Source of the DNA: Myxococcales bacterium | Lineage (GTDB): Bacteria; Myxococcota_A; Polyangia; Polyangiales; Ga0077539 | Assembly: GCA_016793325.1 (NCBI GenBank) | Contig: JAEUKI010000062.1 | Location: forward strand, 545,137 to 609,136 | Reading direction: 5' to 3' | Length of the DNA: 64,000 bases | Shown: one piece after another, positions 7,712 through 16,433 of the stretch | Position numbering within the stretch: the stretch's first letter is position 1 | How the letters are laid out: each line of letters begins with the position of its first letter | Program-made: the position numbers and the translations under genes | The notes under the pieces: generated by a model | The model's input: only the letters and a program-made list of their open reading frames with translations | Told to the model about the DNA's origin: nothing | The model's database searches: none

Positions 7712-9502
7712 ATGAACACGCCCAACCGTCCCGGCCGCCCGTCGCGCGCGCCGACGTCGAACGCGAGCCGCAAAGCAAAGAGCCCCCGCACGCGAACGAA
7801 GTCCGAGCCGCCAGCGCCGCTCCCGGCCTTCGTCGAAGCGGACCTCGCGCAAGACCGCCGCGCGCTCGATCCGGTATTCATGCTCGACGAGGTCATCGTC
7901 GAGACGCTGCGCCTCGTCGAAGCAAACGGCCGTCACCCGGTGCTCGTCGGCCCCCACGACTGCGGCAAGTCGTCCGTGGTTCGCGCGATCGCTGCTGCCA
8001 TCGTGGGTGGCGCGCGGCCCGCGGGCGCGCGCGCCATCTGGCGGGTCTCGATGCGTTCGATCGACCTCGCGACGCACAAAGACGGGACGTTCGTCCAAGC
8101 GCTCTCTCAGGTCGTCGCCGACGCTGCGACCTCGCCGTCCAAGCCGCTGCTCTGGATCCCGGACGCCCACCTCGCGCGCGTGTACGACGTTCACTCGGTC
8201 CTCGCGCTGCTGCTCGAGCGAAGCGGCGTTCGGATGATCGGTGAAGCGCTCCCGCCGTTTGATCGACAGTGCCTCGATGACGTCGAGCTCGCCAACGCGC
8301 TGCACCCGCTGCGCATGCCCGAGGTGACCGAGTCCCAGACGCGCGTGATGCTCACCGAGCACCGCGCGTGGCTCGCCGCCGCCGGTCGATCGGTCCGCCG
8401 ATCCGCGCTCGAACGCGCGTTGCTCTTGTCGCGCGGCGCGTTCGCCAATCGAGCGCTCCCGGGCCGCGCGTTTCGCGCGTTGAGCCTCGCGCTCGAAGCG
8501 TCCGACCCGAGCGAACCACTCACGGGCAAGCTCGTCAGCCGCGCGCTTCGACGAACCGTGGACGTTCCGCCCGCCCTCGGCGATCGCGCGCCCGCGGCCC
8601 TTCGCGAGGCGCTCGAGAAGCACGTCGCAGGACAGCGCGCTGCGATCGACGTGCTCGCCGCGCGCTACGCGGTCTGGCGCGCTGGCGCAACGCAGCGCCA
8701 TCGACCGGCCTCGTTCGTGATCCTCGCGGGCCCTCCAGGCGTCGGAAAGACGCATCTCGCCAGCGAATTTGCACGCTCCACGCTCGGTCACGGCGAGCAC
8801 CTCATCGCGGTGTACGGCGGCGAATTCGCCGAGGACTGGAAGGTCGATCAGCTCCTCGGACAGGTCGGCGCGAGCAGCCCCGACCTGCGCCGCGGGATGC
8901 TCGCCTCCGCCCTCGCGGGCGCTCCGGTGTCGGTCGTCCTCGTCGACGAGATCGAGCGCGCGCATCCGTTGCTCTTGCGCTGGCTGATGCAAGCCGCGGA
9001 CGCCGGCTCGTTCATCACGGGAAGCGGCGAGCTCGTCAACCTCGAGAACACGTTCGTGATCGTGACGACCAACGTGGGCGCCGACGCGTTTCGCGACACG
9101 CCTCTCGGGGTTCGTCCGATGCCCGACGACGCACAACGGCTCCAGGCGCTCCGCCGCGCGATCGCGCAGGGACTTCCGCCAGAGCTCATCGATCGCGCCG
9201 ACGCGCTCGTTTGCTGCGAGCCCCTCTCGCTCGACGCTCGGCGCGCGCTCGCTTCGCGCTGGGCGAAGGACGCGCTTCGCAAGCGCCACGGGCGCACGGG
9301 TCGAACGCTGGTGATCGAGTCGCTCGATGAAGCCATCGACGCGATCGCGAGCCGTCGCCTCGACGCGCGCTCGCTCCGGGCCGCGCTCGACCTCGAGGTG
9401 CTGGCGCCCGCGTTCGAGCACGCCCACGACGTCGCGGTGGTGCGCGCGACGGTGCGCGACGCGCGAATCGTGTTCACTTCGGTCGGACAAGAGGGCCCCT
9501 GA
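7712..9502 (+). CDS. Clp-type AAA+ ATPase with two nucleotide-binding regions
   Basis: A 596-residue ATPase related to ClpA/ClpB. The first region has an altered Walker A, LVGPHDCGKSSVVRAI, near residue 80, of the type that binds the D1 ring. The second has a standard Walker A, LAGPPGVGKTHLASEF, near residue 340, then Walker B VVLVDEIERAHP and sensor-1 NTFVIVTTNVGAD, matching the ClpB D2 large domain, followed by a D2-small domain. The usual Clp N-domain and the middle coiled coil are missing, and it is shorter than ClpB (~860). The ATG at 7712 is preferred because an earlier GTG at 7649 falls inside a hairpin repeat. A hypothetical gene follows 45 nt later. It may be an unfoldase for a specific partner rather than a general chaperone. 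Confidence 0.8.
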   Translation: MNTPNRPGRPSRAPTSNASRKAKSPRTRTKSEPPAPLPAFVEADLAQDRRALDPVFMLDEVIVETLRLVEANGRHPVLVGPHDCGKSSVVRAIAAAIVGGARPAGARAIWRVSMRSIDLATHKDGTFVQALSQVVADAATSPSKPLLWIPDAHLARVYDVHSVLALLLERSGVRMIGEALPPFDRQCLDDVELANALHPLRMPEVTESQTRVMLTEHRAWLAAAGRSVRRSALERALLLSRGAFANRALPGRAFRALSLALEASDPSEPLTGKLVSRALRRTVDVPPALGDRAPAALREALEKHVAGQRAAIDVLAARYAVWRAGATQRHRPASFVILAGPPGVGKTHLASEFARSTLGHGEHLIAVYGGEFAEDWKVDQLLGQVGASSPDLRRGMLASALAGAPVSVVLVDEIERAHPLLLRWLMQAADAGSFITGSGELVNLENTFVIVTTNVGADAFRDTPLGVRPMPDDAQRLQALRRAIAQGLPPELIDRADALVCCEPLSLDARRALASRWAKDALRKRHGRTGRTLVIESLDEAIDAIASRRLDARSLRAALDLEVLAPAFEHAHDVAVVRATVRDARIVFTSVGQEGP

Positions 9503-9547
9503 CGCGGCATCGGCGCGCGTTTCGAGGGTCACCAACGAGGTCGTCGA

Positions 9548-10693
9548 ATGTCTCCCGCTGACAGAGCGCGCGCGCTGCCCCCACTTCGACAACGGGTCGC
9601 CATCGTGGACCGGTGGTCGCGATCGCTCGTCGACGAGGCCGACGCGCTGTGCGCGGGATGGAGCGAGCGCTTCGCGCTTCCCACGAGCGAGCTCGCACAC
9701 CACGAGCTCGCGGGCCTCGCCGCGGCGCTCGACGAGCTCGCCGAGTGCGCCGAGAGCGAACTGTTGCCCGAGCGATCGCGCCGGTGGTTCTCGGGCGAAC
9801 CCGTGCGCGTCCGGTTTGATGCGCCCGAGTCCCGGGCGCTCCGAGTCCCCGAGGGCGCCTTGCCCGCGGCGCCGCTCGCGCTCGCGGCGTGCGCGTTCGT
9901 CGCGGGCAGCTCGGTGTCTCTGCAGGTCGCGCGAGCGGACCACGCTTCGTACGAGCGCGCCCTCGCGTGCGCGCGCGCGGATCGCTCGGAGCTCGCGATC
10001 GATCTCGCGGATCCAACGGAGCTCGAGGCGACCGTGAGTCCGCTGCTCGGCGTGGATCGACCGTCGATCGCGTGGCTCGACGCGCCCGAGCTCGCGCGCG
10101 CGATCGACCCGCTGTGCGCGCGTCTCGAGCGCGCTGCGCGCTATCGGGGCGGCGCGCGTCGCGGCGCGCTCCGTTGGGTGGCCGGGCGAGCCCCCATCGT
10201 CGATGCCCTCTTCGCGCGCGGCGCTCCGTGGGCTTCTGCGGCCAACGAGCGAGCTTCCGTGCGCGGCGTGTGGATCGAGCGAGCCTCCATGGAGCTCGAT
10301 CGCGTGACGCTCACCGAGCCGACGCTCGTCGTCGAGTCCTTCGAGAGCGAGCGCGCGTGGGTCGATCGAGCCCTCGCGCTCGCGCCGTTCGCCGCGTGCT
10401 CGGCGTTCGGTCGCGACAAGGATCGGCTCCGCTCGCTCGCCGCGCGAACGCGCTCGGACACGATCTTCATCGACTCGACCCCCGCGTGCGCGCTCGGTGG
10501 AATCCTGCGCGCCGAGTTCGATGCGCGCCGTTGGTTGCGCGAAGTCACCCGCGAAGTTCCCGTCGTTCACGGCGCCCCGCCCGCGGTGGCTGCGGTGAGT
10601 GACTCGCCCGCGCGGCGTCGTTGGTTGCGCGGGTGGCTTCGGATCGCGCTCGGCCGCTATGGCCTCGGCGGACGCGTCGAAGATCTCTGGTGA
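9548..10693 (+). CDS. Conserved-looking protein of unknown function
   Basis: A 381-residue protein I do not recognise. It is acid- and Ala-rich, with no signal peptide or clear membrane helix. The middle part (FVAGSSVSLQVARADHASYE, about residues 116-135) and the later TIFIDSTPACALGGILRAEF (about 310-329) recall the layout of aldehyde dehydrogenase/acyl-CoA reductase (LuxC-like) folds, but no catalytic cysteine motif can be confirmed, so this is only a hint. It follows the Clp-type ATPase by 45 nt on the same strand and probably shares its transcript. Its last 37 bases overlap a small convergent gene. Coding is supported by consistent third-position G/C. Confidence 0.6.
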   Translation: MSPADRARALPPLRQRVAIVDRWSRSLVDEADALCAGWSERFALPTSELAHHELAGLAAALDELAECAESELLPERSRRWFSGEPVRVRFDAPESRALRVPEGALPAAPLALAACAFVAGSSVSLQVARADHASYERALACARADRSELAIDLADPTELEATVSPLLGVDRPSIAWLDAPELARAIDPLCARLERAARYRGGARRGALRWVAGRAPIVDALFARGAPWASAANERASVRGVWIERASMELDRVTLTEPTLVVESFESERAWVDRALALAPFAACSAFGRDKDRLRSLAARTRSDTIFIDSTPACALGGILRAEFDARRWLREVTREVPVVHGAPPAVAAVSDSPARRRWLRGWLRIALGRYGLGGRVEDLW

Positions 10694-10893
10694 TCGACGG
10701 CTTCGACAGGCGCCCACGATCGGCCGCCGTCTTCCGTGACAAATTGCTTCGAACCGCGCTCGTCTCGAAGACACACGCGCTCGGGCCGCGCGTCGTCCAC
10801 GTCGATCTCGAACACCGAGACGGTCACCGAACGCGCATCGCTCGTGCGGCGAACGTCGCGCACATAGCGCGCTGCATTGAGCGGATTGAACAC
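10657..10893 (-). CDS. Small hypothetical protein, 78 aa
   Basis: A short convergent gene. The GTG start at 10893 is preceded by GAGGGAG seven bases upstream, and codons ending in G or C dominate, which favours a real gene over a shadow. The protein has a DFE-type acidic middle (FEIDVDDARPERVCLRDERG, then FVTEDGGRSWAPVE) and no membrane segment. The end overlaps the 3' end of the neighbouring plus-strand gene by 37 bp. The segment 10894-11167 upstream of it holds no further gene that I can support. Function unknown. Confidence 0.5.
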   Translation of the reverse strand: MFNPLNAARYVRDVRRTSDARSVTVSVFEIDVDDARPERVCLRDERGSKQFVTEDGGRSWAPVEAVDHQRSSTRPPRP

Positions 10894-11167
10894 CGAACAA
10901 CTCCCTCGTGGTTGCGCGCCGCTCCTACGCGAGAGAGCCCGTCGCTCGCTCGCGGTGTCGCGGACACCCCGTCCTTAGTCCGCCCGTCGAGCGCGACGCG
11001 AATATTCGTCGTCGAAGCGTCGACCGCCTACATCGGGGCACACGACGCGGGAGGCCGCGCCGTGCACCGCGCATTTCGCCAGCAATTTCCCGAGCGCGCC
11101 ACGCGGGGTCTCGTCGACCCTCGCGGGTGCTTTTCGCGCGTGCCGCTGTACGATGGGACGAAGCGCT

Positions 11168-11785
11168 ATGCGACGCATCGGGTCTGCTCTGTTGTTGCTG
11201 CTCGTCGGGTGCTCCCGTCCGCCAGCGCCCGCCGCACGAAGCCACGAAGCGCCTCGCGCCATCGGCGGTGACGGGATCGTTACGGCGTCGCTCGAAACAC
11301 CATCGGGCGCGCTTCGGGTCGACGACGAAGGCGTGTTGACGCTCACCGAGTCGGGGCAATCGCGCGTCCTCGATCGGCAAGTGATCCCGGAGCTCTCGTA
11401 CTCGAACGCGCTCCGCGCCGTGGTCTACCCGCGCAGGACCGCGCTCGGCAGCGAGCTCGTGCTGCGGTCACTGACGGACAACGTCGCTCGCGCGATCACG
11501 ACGCAGCAGTCCTCCGCGGACCGCCCCGCGATTTCGCCCGATGGCGCGTGGGTCGCGTTCTGGGGAAGCCAACACGACGCCACGATCGTGGGGCTCTACG
11601 TGCTCGAGCTCGCGTCCGGCGCCGTTCGTCGCGTGAACAACCGCGGCGTGAGCATCGGCGGGCCAGGCTTCGTCGAGCCGCCGATCGAGCGGTCGTTTCG
11701 CTTCGACGGCGCGCGCCTCGTGCGGTGGACCGGCGCGGACGGAGCGCACGCGCTCGATCTCGCGAGCGAAGGAGCGACACCGTGA
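11168..11785 (+). CDS. Lipoprotein with propeller-like motif
   Basis: A 205-residue secreted lipoprotein. The N-terminus MRRIGSALLLLLVGC is a signal peptide with lipobox LVGC, so it should be lipidated and held in the envelope. The central part has ISPDGAWVAFWGS, typical of a TolB/WD40-like PD40 blade, which suggests a small or partial beta-propeller; the rest is not recognised. I prefer the ATG at 11168 because it puts the lipobox at the right distance; an upstream start at 11153 would add five residues. TACGAT at 11149-11154 is a possible -10 box with a very short leader. The stop overlaps the GTG of the M23 peptidase (GTGA at 11782-11785), so the two are translated together. Confidence 0.75.
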   Translation: MRRIGSALLLLLVGCSRPPAPAARSHEAPRAIGGDGIVTASLETPSGALRVDDEGVLTLTESGQSRVLDRQVIPELSYSNALRAVVYPRRTALGSELVLRSLTDNVARAITTQQSSADRPAISPDGAWVAFWGSQHDATIVGLYVLELASGAVRRVNNRGVSIGGPGFVEPPIERSFRFDGARLVRWTGADGAHALDLASEGATP

Positions 11786-12765
11786 ACAAGCGAACGCTCG
11801 CGCTCGGGTTGATCGCGTCGATGCTGCTCGCTCCGTCCGTCGCGCGCGCGCAAGAGACGCTCTTTCGGTTTCCGCTCGCGCGTTGCTACACGGGCTGCTC
11901 GTCGGTGAGCGCGTACGTCGATCGCGACACGACGTCACGCGTGCGCGAGTACAACTGCATGGACTACTCGTACAACGGCCACCAGGGCACGGACTTCGCG
12001 ATCGCCGGTGGTTTTCGCGCGCAAGACGAAGGGCGATCGATCGTCGCGGGCGCCGATGGCGTCGTGATGAGCGTCCACGATGGCGAGAGCGACCGCTGCA
12101 CGACCGGGAGCTGCGGCGGCGGCGGCGGGTTCGGCAACTACGTCGTGCTCTCGCACTCGGACGGAAGGCTCTCGTACTACGCGCACATGCGTCGCGGCTC
12201 GATCGCGGTCATGCCCGGACAGCGCGTCCGCTGCGGCGATCCCCTCGGGCTCGTCGGAAGCTCGGGCAACAGCACAGGGCCCCACGTGCACTTCGAGGTC
12301 CGCGAGCGCTCGATGGCCGTCGACTCGTTCTCGGGCCGTTCGTTTTGCGGCGGTGGAACGACGATGTGGGTCTCGCAAGGCGTCTACCGCGGCCTTCCCT
12401 CGGAAATGTGTCAGTCCTCGTCGACGCCGACGGACTCGGGTGTCGCAGCGGATGTTCCATCAACGCCCGCGGACGTGCCCGCGCTGGACGCGACGGTCGA
12501 CGCGACCGTCACGGACACGCGCGTCGACGACGTGGCGATGGTCGACTCGGCGACGACCGACGCTTCCACGACGGATGCGTCGCGCTCGGACGTTCCGAGC
12601 GACACGTACGATCCCGCGAAGGACTGGGGCGGCTGCAATTGTCGAGCGACGGGCGCGAACCGAAGCGGCTCTCGCGTGTGGTTCGCGGCGCTCGCCTTGG
12701 CGATGAGCGGGCTCGCGAGACGTCAGTCGGGCAGGTTCGCGCAGCAGCGAAAGCCCGTCGAGTAG
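11782..12765 (+). CDS. M23-family metallopeptidase with MYXO-CTERM-like tail
   Basis: A 327-residue exported protein. It has a signal peptide (first ~22 residues, ending SVARA-QE), then a LytM/M23 domain with the zinc motifs HQGTDFAI and GPHVHFEV and the lysostaphin-type GLVGSSGNSTGPHVH stretch. M23 enzymes cut peptidoglycan cross-bridges; the metal ligands look intact. A Ser/Thr/Asp-rich linker follows (about 215-290). The end reads DWGGCNCRATG, then a hydrophobic helix WFAALALAMSGLA and RRQ. That layout resembles the MYXO-CTERM sorting tail processed by myxosortase, implying surface attachment. GTG start at 11782 overlaps the lipoprotein stop. Its 3' end overlaps the convergent SUMF1-like gene by 43 bp. 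Confidence 0.85.
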   Translation: MNKRTLALGLIASMLLAPSVARAQETLFRFPLARCYTGCSSVSAYVDRDTTSRVREYNCMDYSYNGHQGTDFAIAGGFRAQDEGRSIVAGADGVVMSVHDGESDRCTTGSCGGGGGFGNYVVLSHSDGRLSYYAHMRRGSIAVMPGQRVRCGDPLGLVGSSGNSTGPHVHFEVRERSMAVDSFSGRSFCGGGTTMWVSQGVYRGLPSEMCQSSSTPTDSGVAADVPSTPADVPALDATVDATVTDTRVDDVAMVDSATTDASTTDASRSDVPSDTYDPAKDWGGCNCRATGANRSGSRVWFAALALAMSGLARRQSGRFAQQRKPVE

Positions 12766-13463
12766 TCGTGGTACGCGCGGTTGTGGCCGCGCGTGACGTA
12801 CTGGCAGCCGTCACCGTTGAGGCGGTTGTCCATGTAGTAGCCGCCGCGAAACGTGCCTTCCGAGTCCGACGTCCACTCGTGCAGGTTGCCCTGCATGTCG
12901 AACACGCCGTAGTCGTTGGTGCAGCTCTCGTGCGCGCCCGTGACAGCGACGGTGCCCGCGAGCTGGTTGAGCTGCGGGTCGTTCATGAAGATCCCGTTCC
13001 ACAAGTAGCGGCGGGTGTGGCCGAAGAGCTGAACGACGGGGTGCCGCGAGTGATCCTCGTTGCACGCGCCGGCCACGCGTTGCGCGCCGTAGGTGTATTG
13101 CGAGCGGCGTGGTCCCGAGCACGCGCGAACCCACTCGCGGTCGCTGCACAAGCGCTTGCCGGACGCGGCGCACGCGCGCGCTGCTTGGTCCGCCGAGATG
13201 TACCCCTGCGGAACAACCGATCGCTGGCTCACCGCGCGCACGCGCGCTCGGTCGGGCGAGTGAAACGCGGACCACGGCCGTTCGGTCCCGTCGGATAACA
13301 CTTCGACAAGCGAGGCTTCGAAGCGGTCTACGCAAAACTGTTCGTCGATTCGAGCCATCCCCTCGGGGCAGGGTCCCGACGCCCGGAGGGCGAGGGGGGC
13401 CACGAGGATCGCTCCCGCGAGAGCGGCGACGGTGAGGGCCTCGGTCTTTTTCGGGGTCCGCAT
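12723..13463 (-). CDS. Exported SUMF1/formylglycine-generating-enzyme-like protein
   Basis: A 246-residue protein with an N-terminal signal peptide (MRTPKKTEALTVAALAGAIL) and an FGE-sulfatase fold. Recognisable parts are CPEGMARIDEQFCVDRFEAS at the start of the domain, ACAASGKRLCSDREWVRAC, FDMQGNLHEWTSD and the closing YSTGFRCCANLP. The pattern GNxxEW and GFRC are hallmarks of the SUMF1 family. In Myxococcota, such exported domains are usually surface proteins rather than sulfatase activators; the two active-site cysteines of true FGE cannot be confirmed. The start was chosen to give a clean signal peptide. The gene is convergent with the M23 peptidase and shares 43 bp with it. Confidence 0.85.
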   Translation of the reverse strand: MRTPKKTEALTVAALAGAILVAPLALRASGPCPEGMARIDEQFCVDRFEASLVEVLSDGTERPWSAFHSPDRARVRAVSQRSVVPQGYISADQAARACAASGKRLCSDREWVRACSGPRRSQYTYGAQRVAGACNEDHSRHPVVQLFGHTRRYLWNGIFMNDPQLNQLAGTVAVTGAHESCTNDYGVFDMQGNLHEWTSDSEGTFRGGYYMDNRLNGDGCQYVTRGHNRAYHDYSTGFRCCANLPD

Positions 13464-13859
13464 CGGTTCGTCGTCAGGGGGTTGGGCGGAGTGGTTGAAT
13501 GGGCGTGGTTGACTGCTGTCAGGCCTCGCTGCGAAGGGAGGCGACCATGACACACGTGTCCGGGGTGCGAAAAGCTGTTCCGATCGTTTCAGTCGGGTTG
13601 ACAGAGACGTTTGCCTACCTCCGAGCACATTCGGGAGCTCCGCGGCAGCGCGCTCGAGCACCCCTCGAGTGATTCACACTTTACCGCGGAGTTGCTGCGG
13701 TGTTCCTCGCTCGGTAACCTCGACCAACGAACGCGCGCTGCGCGCGCTGCAACCGATTCGACGGGCGCTCGAAGGCCGACGCAACAGCGCATCACGCCGG
13801 AATCGAACGCACTTCAGCCCGTCATTTTCACGCTCTTCTCGCTACGCTTGGAACTCGTC
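13464..13859. other. Intergenic region between divergent genes
   Basis: 396 bp with no supported gene. It should hold promoters for the SUMF1-like gene and the TPR/PEGA gene. TTGACA occurs at 13598-13603 without a good partner -10 box, and TACGCT at 13843-13848 lies 11 nt before the ATG at 13860. Confidence 0.5.
13843..13848 (+). promoter_or_regulatory. Possible -10 box, short leader
   Basis: TACGCT ends 11 nt before the ATG at 13860, and no Shine-Dalgarno lies between. The same arrangement recurs before several other genes here. Confidence 0.35.
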
Positions 13860-15080
13860 ATGCGAAAAAACGCTGCTCCGCTCGTGCTCGCTGCGCTCGC
13901 GTCTCTCTGTGCTCTCGCTGCGCCATCGACGTCCTTCGCTCAGCCGAGCGCGTCCGCGCGCCAAGAGGCAGGACGTCACTTTCGCGCAGGCGTCTCCGCG
14001 TACCAGACGGGAGACTACTCGACGGCCCTCGGCGAATTTCAGAGCGCGTACCGCATCGCGCCGCACCACTCGGTGCGCGTGAACATCGCGAACTGCTTCA
14101 TGCACATCGGCCGCCCGATCGACGCGCTCAATCACTTCGAGAGCTTCATCGCAGAAGCCACGACCGCGGGCGGACTCGCCGCGCAACAACGACGCGAAGT
14201 CGAAGCGCAGATCACCGAGCTGCGCGGACAGGTCGCCGAGGTTCAGGTTCGAATCGAACCCGCGAGCGCGCGCGATCCGATTATTACGGTCGACGGACAG
14301 CCCGCCAACGCGAGCGGCGTGGTTCGCATGATGCCCGGCCGACACACGATCGAAGTGACCGCGGACGGATTCGCGACCGCGCGGCAAGACTTCGTGGCGT
14401 CTGCGGGACAACGCGCGGACGTTCCGATCGCGCTCCGTCCACCCGCCGCGTCGACCGCCACGACAACCACGGGCGCTAGCGCAACAACCAGCACGAGCGG
14501 CACGACGACGACGACGGCCGCCACAGGCACCGTCGCGACGACGACCACAGCGACAACCACAACGACGGGCGCAACGGGCGGCGAAAACACAACCACGTCG
14601 ACGGGACCCAACACGTCGATGACGACGAACGCCGGAGGAACCGGCGCCACGGGCGCGAGCACGGGCGGTCCGACGCTTGTCGCTGGCAACGACATCGTTG
14701 GACCCACCGAACGACGCCGCGGACTGCCGCTGCCCGTCTTCATCGGCGCCGCTGCGGGAACGGGCGCTGTCGCGATCGCCTGGGGCGTCTTCGGCGGGCT
14801 CGCGATGGGCGCGAACGGCGAGTTCAACACGATCGCGCGCCGCATCGAGATGGGCACGGCGCAGCCCGACGACGTTCGCGCTGGCGAGAGCGCCGCGAGC
14901 CGCGCGCGCACGTTCGCCCTCGTGTCCGACGTGATGATGGGCGTCACCATCGCGGGCGCCGTGGCGACGACCGTGATCGCGATCAACACACAGTGGAGCG
15001 CTCCGGCGCGCAACCGCGTCGTGCTCACACCCGCAGTTCACATGGCAGGCGCGGGCATCGCGCTCGGAGGTTCACTATGA
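13860..15080 (+). CDS. TPR and PEGA-domain exported protein
   Basis: A 406-residue protein with signal peptide (to SFAQ, about residue 24). Residues ~28-100 form TPR-like helices (RHFRAGVSAYQTGDYSTALG, then IAPHHSVRVNIANCF). Residues ~125-195 form a PEGA-type beta domain with IITVDGQPANASG and MMPGRHTIEVTADGF. A long Thr/Ala/Gly-rich linker of about 85 residues follows, then two hydrophobic segments (FIGAAAGTGAVAIAWGVFGG and VMMGVTIAGAVATTVIAI) that would anchor it in the membrane. This TPR-PEGA-linker-membrane layout is frequent in Myxococcota and of unknown role, perhaps envelope sensing. The stop overlaps the start of the next lipoprotein gene (ATGA), so the pair is an operon. A longer frame upstream is rejected because the signal peptide begins at 13860. 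Confidence 0.82.
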   Translation: MRKNAAPLVLAALASLCALAAPSTSFAQPSASARQEAGRHFRAGVSAYQTGDYSTALGEFQSAYRIAPHHSVRVNIANCFMHIGRPIDALNHFESFIAEATTAGGLAAQQRREVEAQITELRGQVAEVQVRIEPASARDPIITVDGQPANASGVVRMMPGRHTIEVTADGFATARQDFVASAGQRADVPIALRPPAASTATTTTGASATTSTSGTTTTTAATGTVATTTTATTTTTGATGGENTTTSTGPNTSMTTNAGGTGATGASTGGPTLVAGNDIVGPTERRRGLPLPVFIGAAAGTGAVAIAWGVFGGLAMGANGEFNTIARRIEMGTAQPDDVRAGESAASRARTFALVSDVMMGVTIAGAVATTVIAINTQWSAPARNRVVLTPAVHMAGAGIALGGSL

Positions 15081-16414
15081 AGCGCATCGCTGCAGTGCTC
15101 GCGCTCGGGACGCTCGCGGGTTGCTCCGTGCTCGTTCAGCCCGACCTCGGTCGCCTGCGCGGCGACGGCGGTTCGGTGCGCGATTCGAACACGCCGGGCC
15201 CGGATGCGATCGAGCCCGTCGATACGATCGAGCCGCCTTCGGACGTCCCTGTCGCCGACGTTCCCATGGGCTGCGCGAGCGGCTGCGACGACGGGATCCC
15301 GTGCACGATCGACCGCTGCAACAGCGGGACGTGCGTGAACACGCCCGACAACACGCGCTGCGGTCCCGACAGCACGTGCGACGCGACGCGCGGGTGCATG
15401 CCCAACGGAATGACGGGCTGCCGCGGACCGTCCGACTGCGACGATCGAAACCCTTGCACGCAAGACCTCTGCGCCTCGAATCGCTGCAGCAATCCGCCGG
15501 TCGACGAGGACATGGATGGCTCTCCGGCGCGCACGGTGAGCGGACGAACGTGCTCGGACAGCGGCGATTGTGACGATCGCAATCGAGCCATCAACCCGAT
15601 GGCCGCCGAGGTCTGCGACATGGTCGACAACAACTGCAACGGGATGACCGACGAGGCCCCGATGTGCATGGGCATGCCGCCGATGAACACCAATTGCGGC
15701 GCGGCCCTTCGCCTCGACCTCGTGGCGAGCACGACCGTGATGCTCACGGGAAACAACGCGCGCGCGGCGAGCACGGTGCAGGGCTACTGCAATCGCAGCG
15801 ACCTCGGGACCGGCGGCGAGCTCTGGTACTCGATTACGTGGCCAGCGAACCGTGACCTCTTCGTCGAGGCGATCGGCAACGACACGATGGACCCCGTGTT
15901 GTTCGCGACGTTCATGTGCGGTCAGCCCGCGGCGGTGTGCAACGACGACGTCGGCCGTTCGAACCGCGCGTCGCGCATCGTGATTCGCACCGAGAGCCTC
16001 ACGGGCCTCGGAACGCGCACGGTGCAAGTCGCCGTCGACTCGTTCAACATGGGCGCCGCGGGGTCGTTCTCGCTGCGCGTTCGCACGCAGCCGTCCGTCG
16101 ACTCGCGCTGCGGCAACCCGTTCGTGATGGAGGGCGGGGGCTCGGTTCGCTCGGTCCTCTCGCTCGGCGCGACGGACCGACTGAGCTGCGCCGGCGGAAC
16201 GGGCGGAATCGGTCAGTACGACTACTACTCGCTGCGAACGTCGCCCGGCCAAGGCACGGTCTCTGCGTCGTCGGGCAGCCTCGTGCTGCGTCGCGACTGC
16301 GCGAGCATGGGCATGTGCGTGATGTCCGGCAGCAACTTCATGACTGCGGGAACGCAGCTCGTCGGCATCGAGCGCGCGTCCAACCCCTACACGATCACGT
16401 TCGTCGCCCCCTGA
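15077..16414 (+). CDS. Cys-rich lipoprotein with MopE-like metal-binding motif
   Basis: A 445-residue lipoprotein: signal peptide MKRIAAVLALGTLAGC with lipidated Cys16. An Asp/Pro-rich linker is followed by disulfide-rich repeats (CDDGIPCTIDRCNSGTCVN; CDDRNPCTQDLCASNRC) and by DCDDRNRAINPMAAEVCD with VDNNCNGMTDE, which matches the putative metal-binding motif family named after MopE. The C-terminal 250 residues look like a beta-sandwich (pre-peptidase C-terminal-like) domain. It is co-translated with the TPR/PEGA gene through an ATGA overlap, so the two probably work together at the cell surface. Metal binding is inferred from the motif only. Confidence 0.85.
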   Translation: MKRIAAVLALGTLAGCSVLVQPDLGRLRGDGGSVRDSNTPGPDAIEPVDTIEPPSDVPVADVPMGCASGCDDGIPCTIDRCNSGTCVNTPDNTRCGPDSTCDATRGCMPNGMTGCRGPSDCDDRNPCTQDLCASNRCSNPPVDEDMDGSPARTVSGRTCSDSGDCDDRNRAINPMAAEVCDMVDNNCNGMTDEAPMCMGMPPMNTNCGAALRLDLVASTTVMLTGNNARAASTVQGYCNRSDLGTGGELWYSITWPANRDLFVEAIGNDTMDPVLFATFMCGQPAAVCNDDVGRSNRASRIVIRTESLTGLGTRTVQVAVDSFNMGAAGSFSLRVRTQPSVDSRCGNPFVMEGGGSVRSVLSLGATDRLSCAGGTGGIGQYDYYSLRTSPGQGTVSASSGSLVLRRDCASMGMCVMSGSNFMTAGTQLVGIERASNPYTITFVAP

Positions 16415-16433
16415 GCCGCGCGACCGCCGCGAT

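Noticed and set aside
7640..10900. Minus-strand reading frame of 1086 codons
   Set aside because: It is antisense to the Clp-type ATPase and its neighbour and is rich in Arg/Ala/Glu; the plus-strand frames have clear motifs.
12723..13463. True sulfatase-activating enzyme
   Set aside because: It is exported, no sulfatase gene is near, and the two active cysteines cannot be placed.
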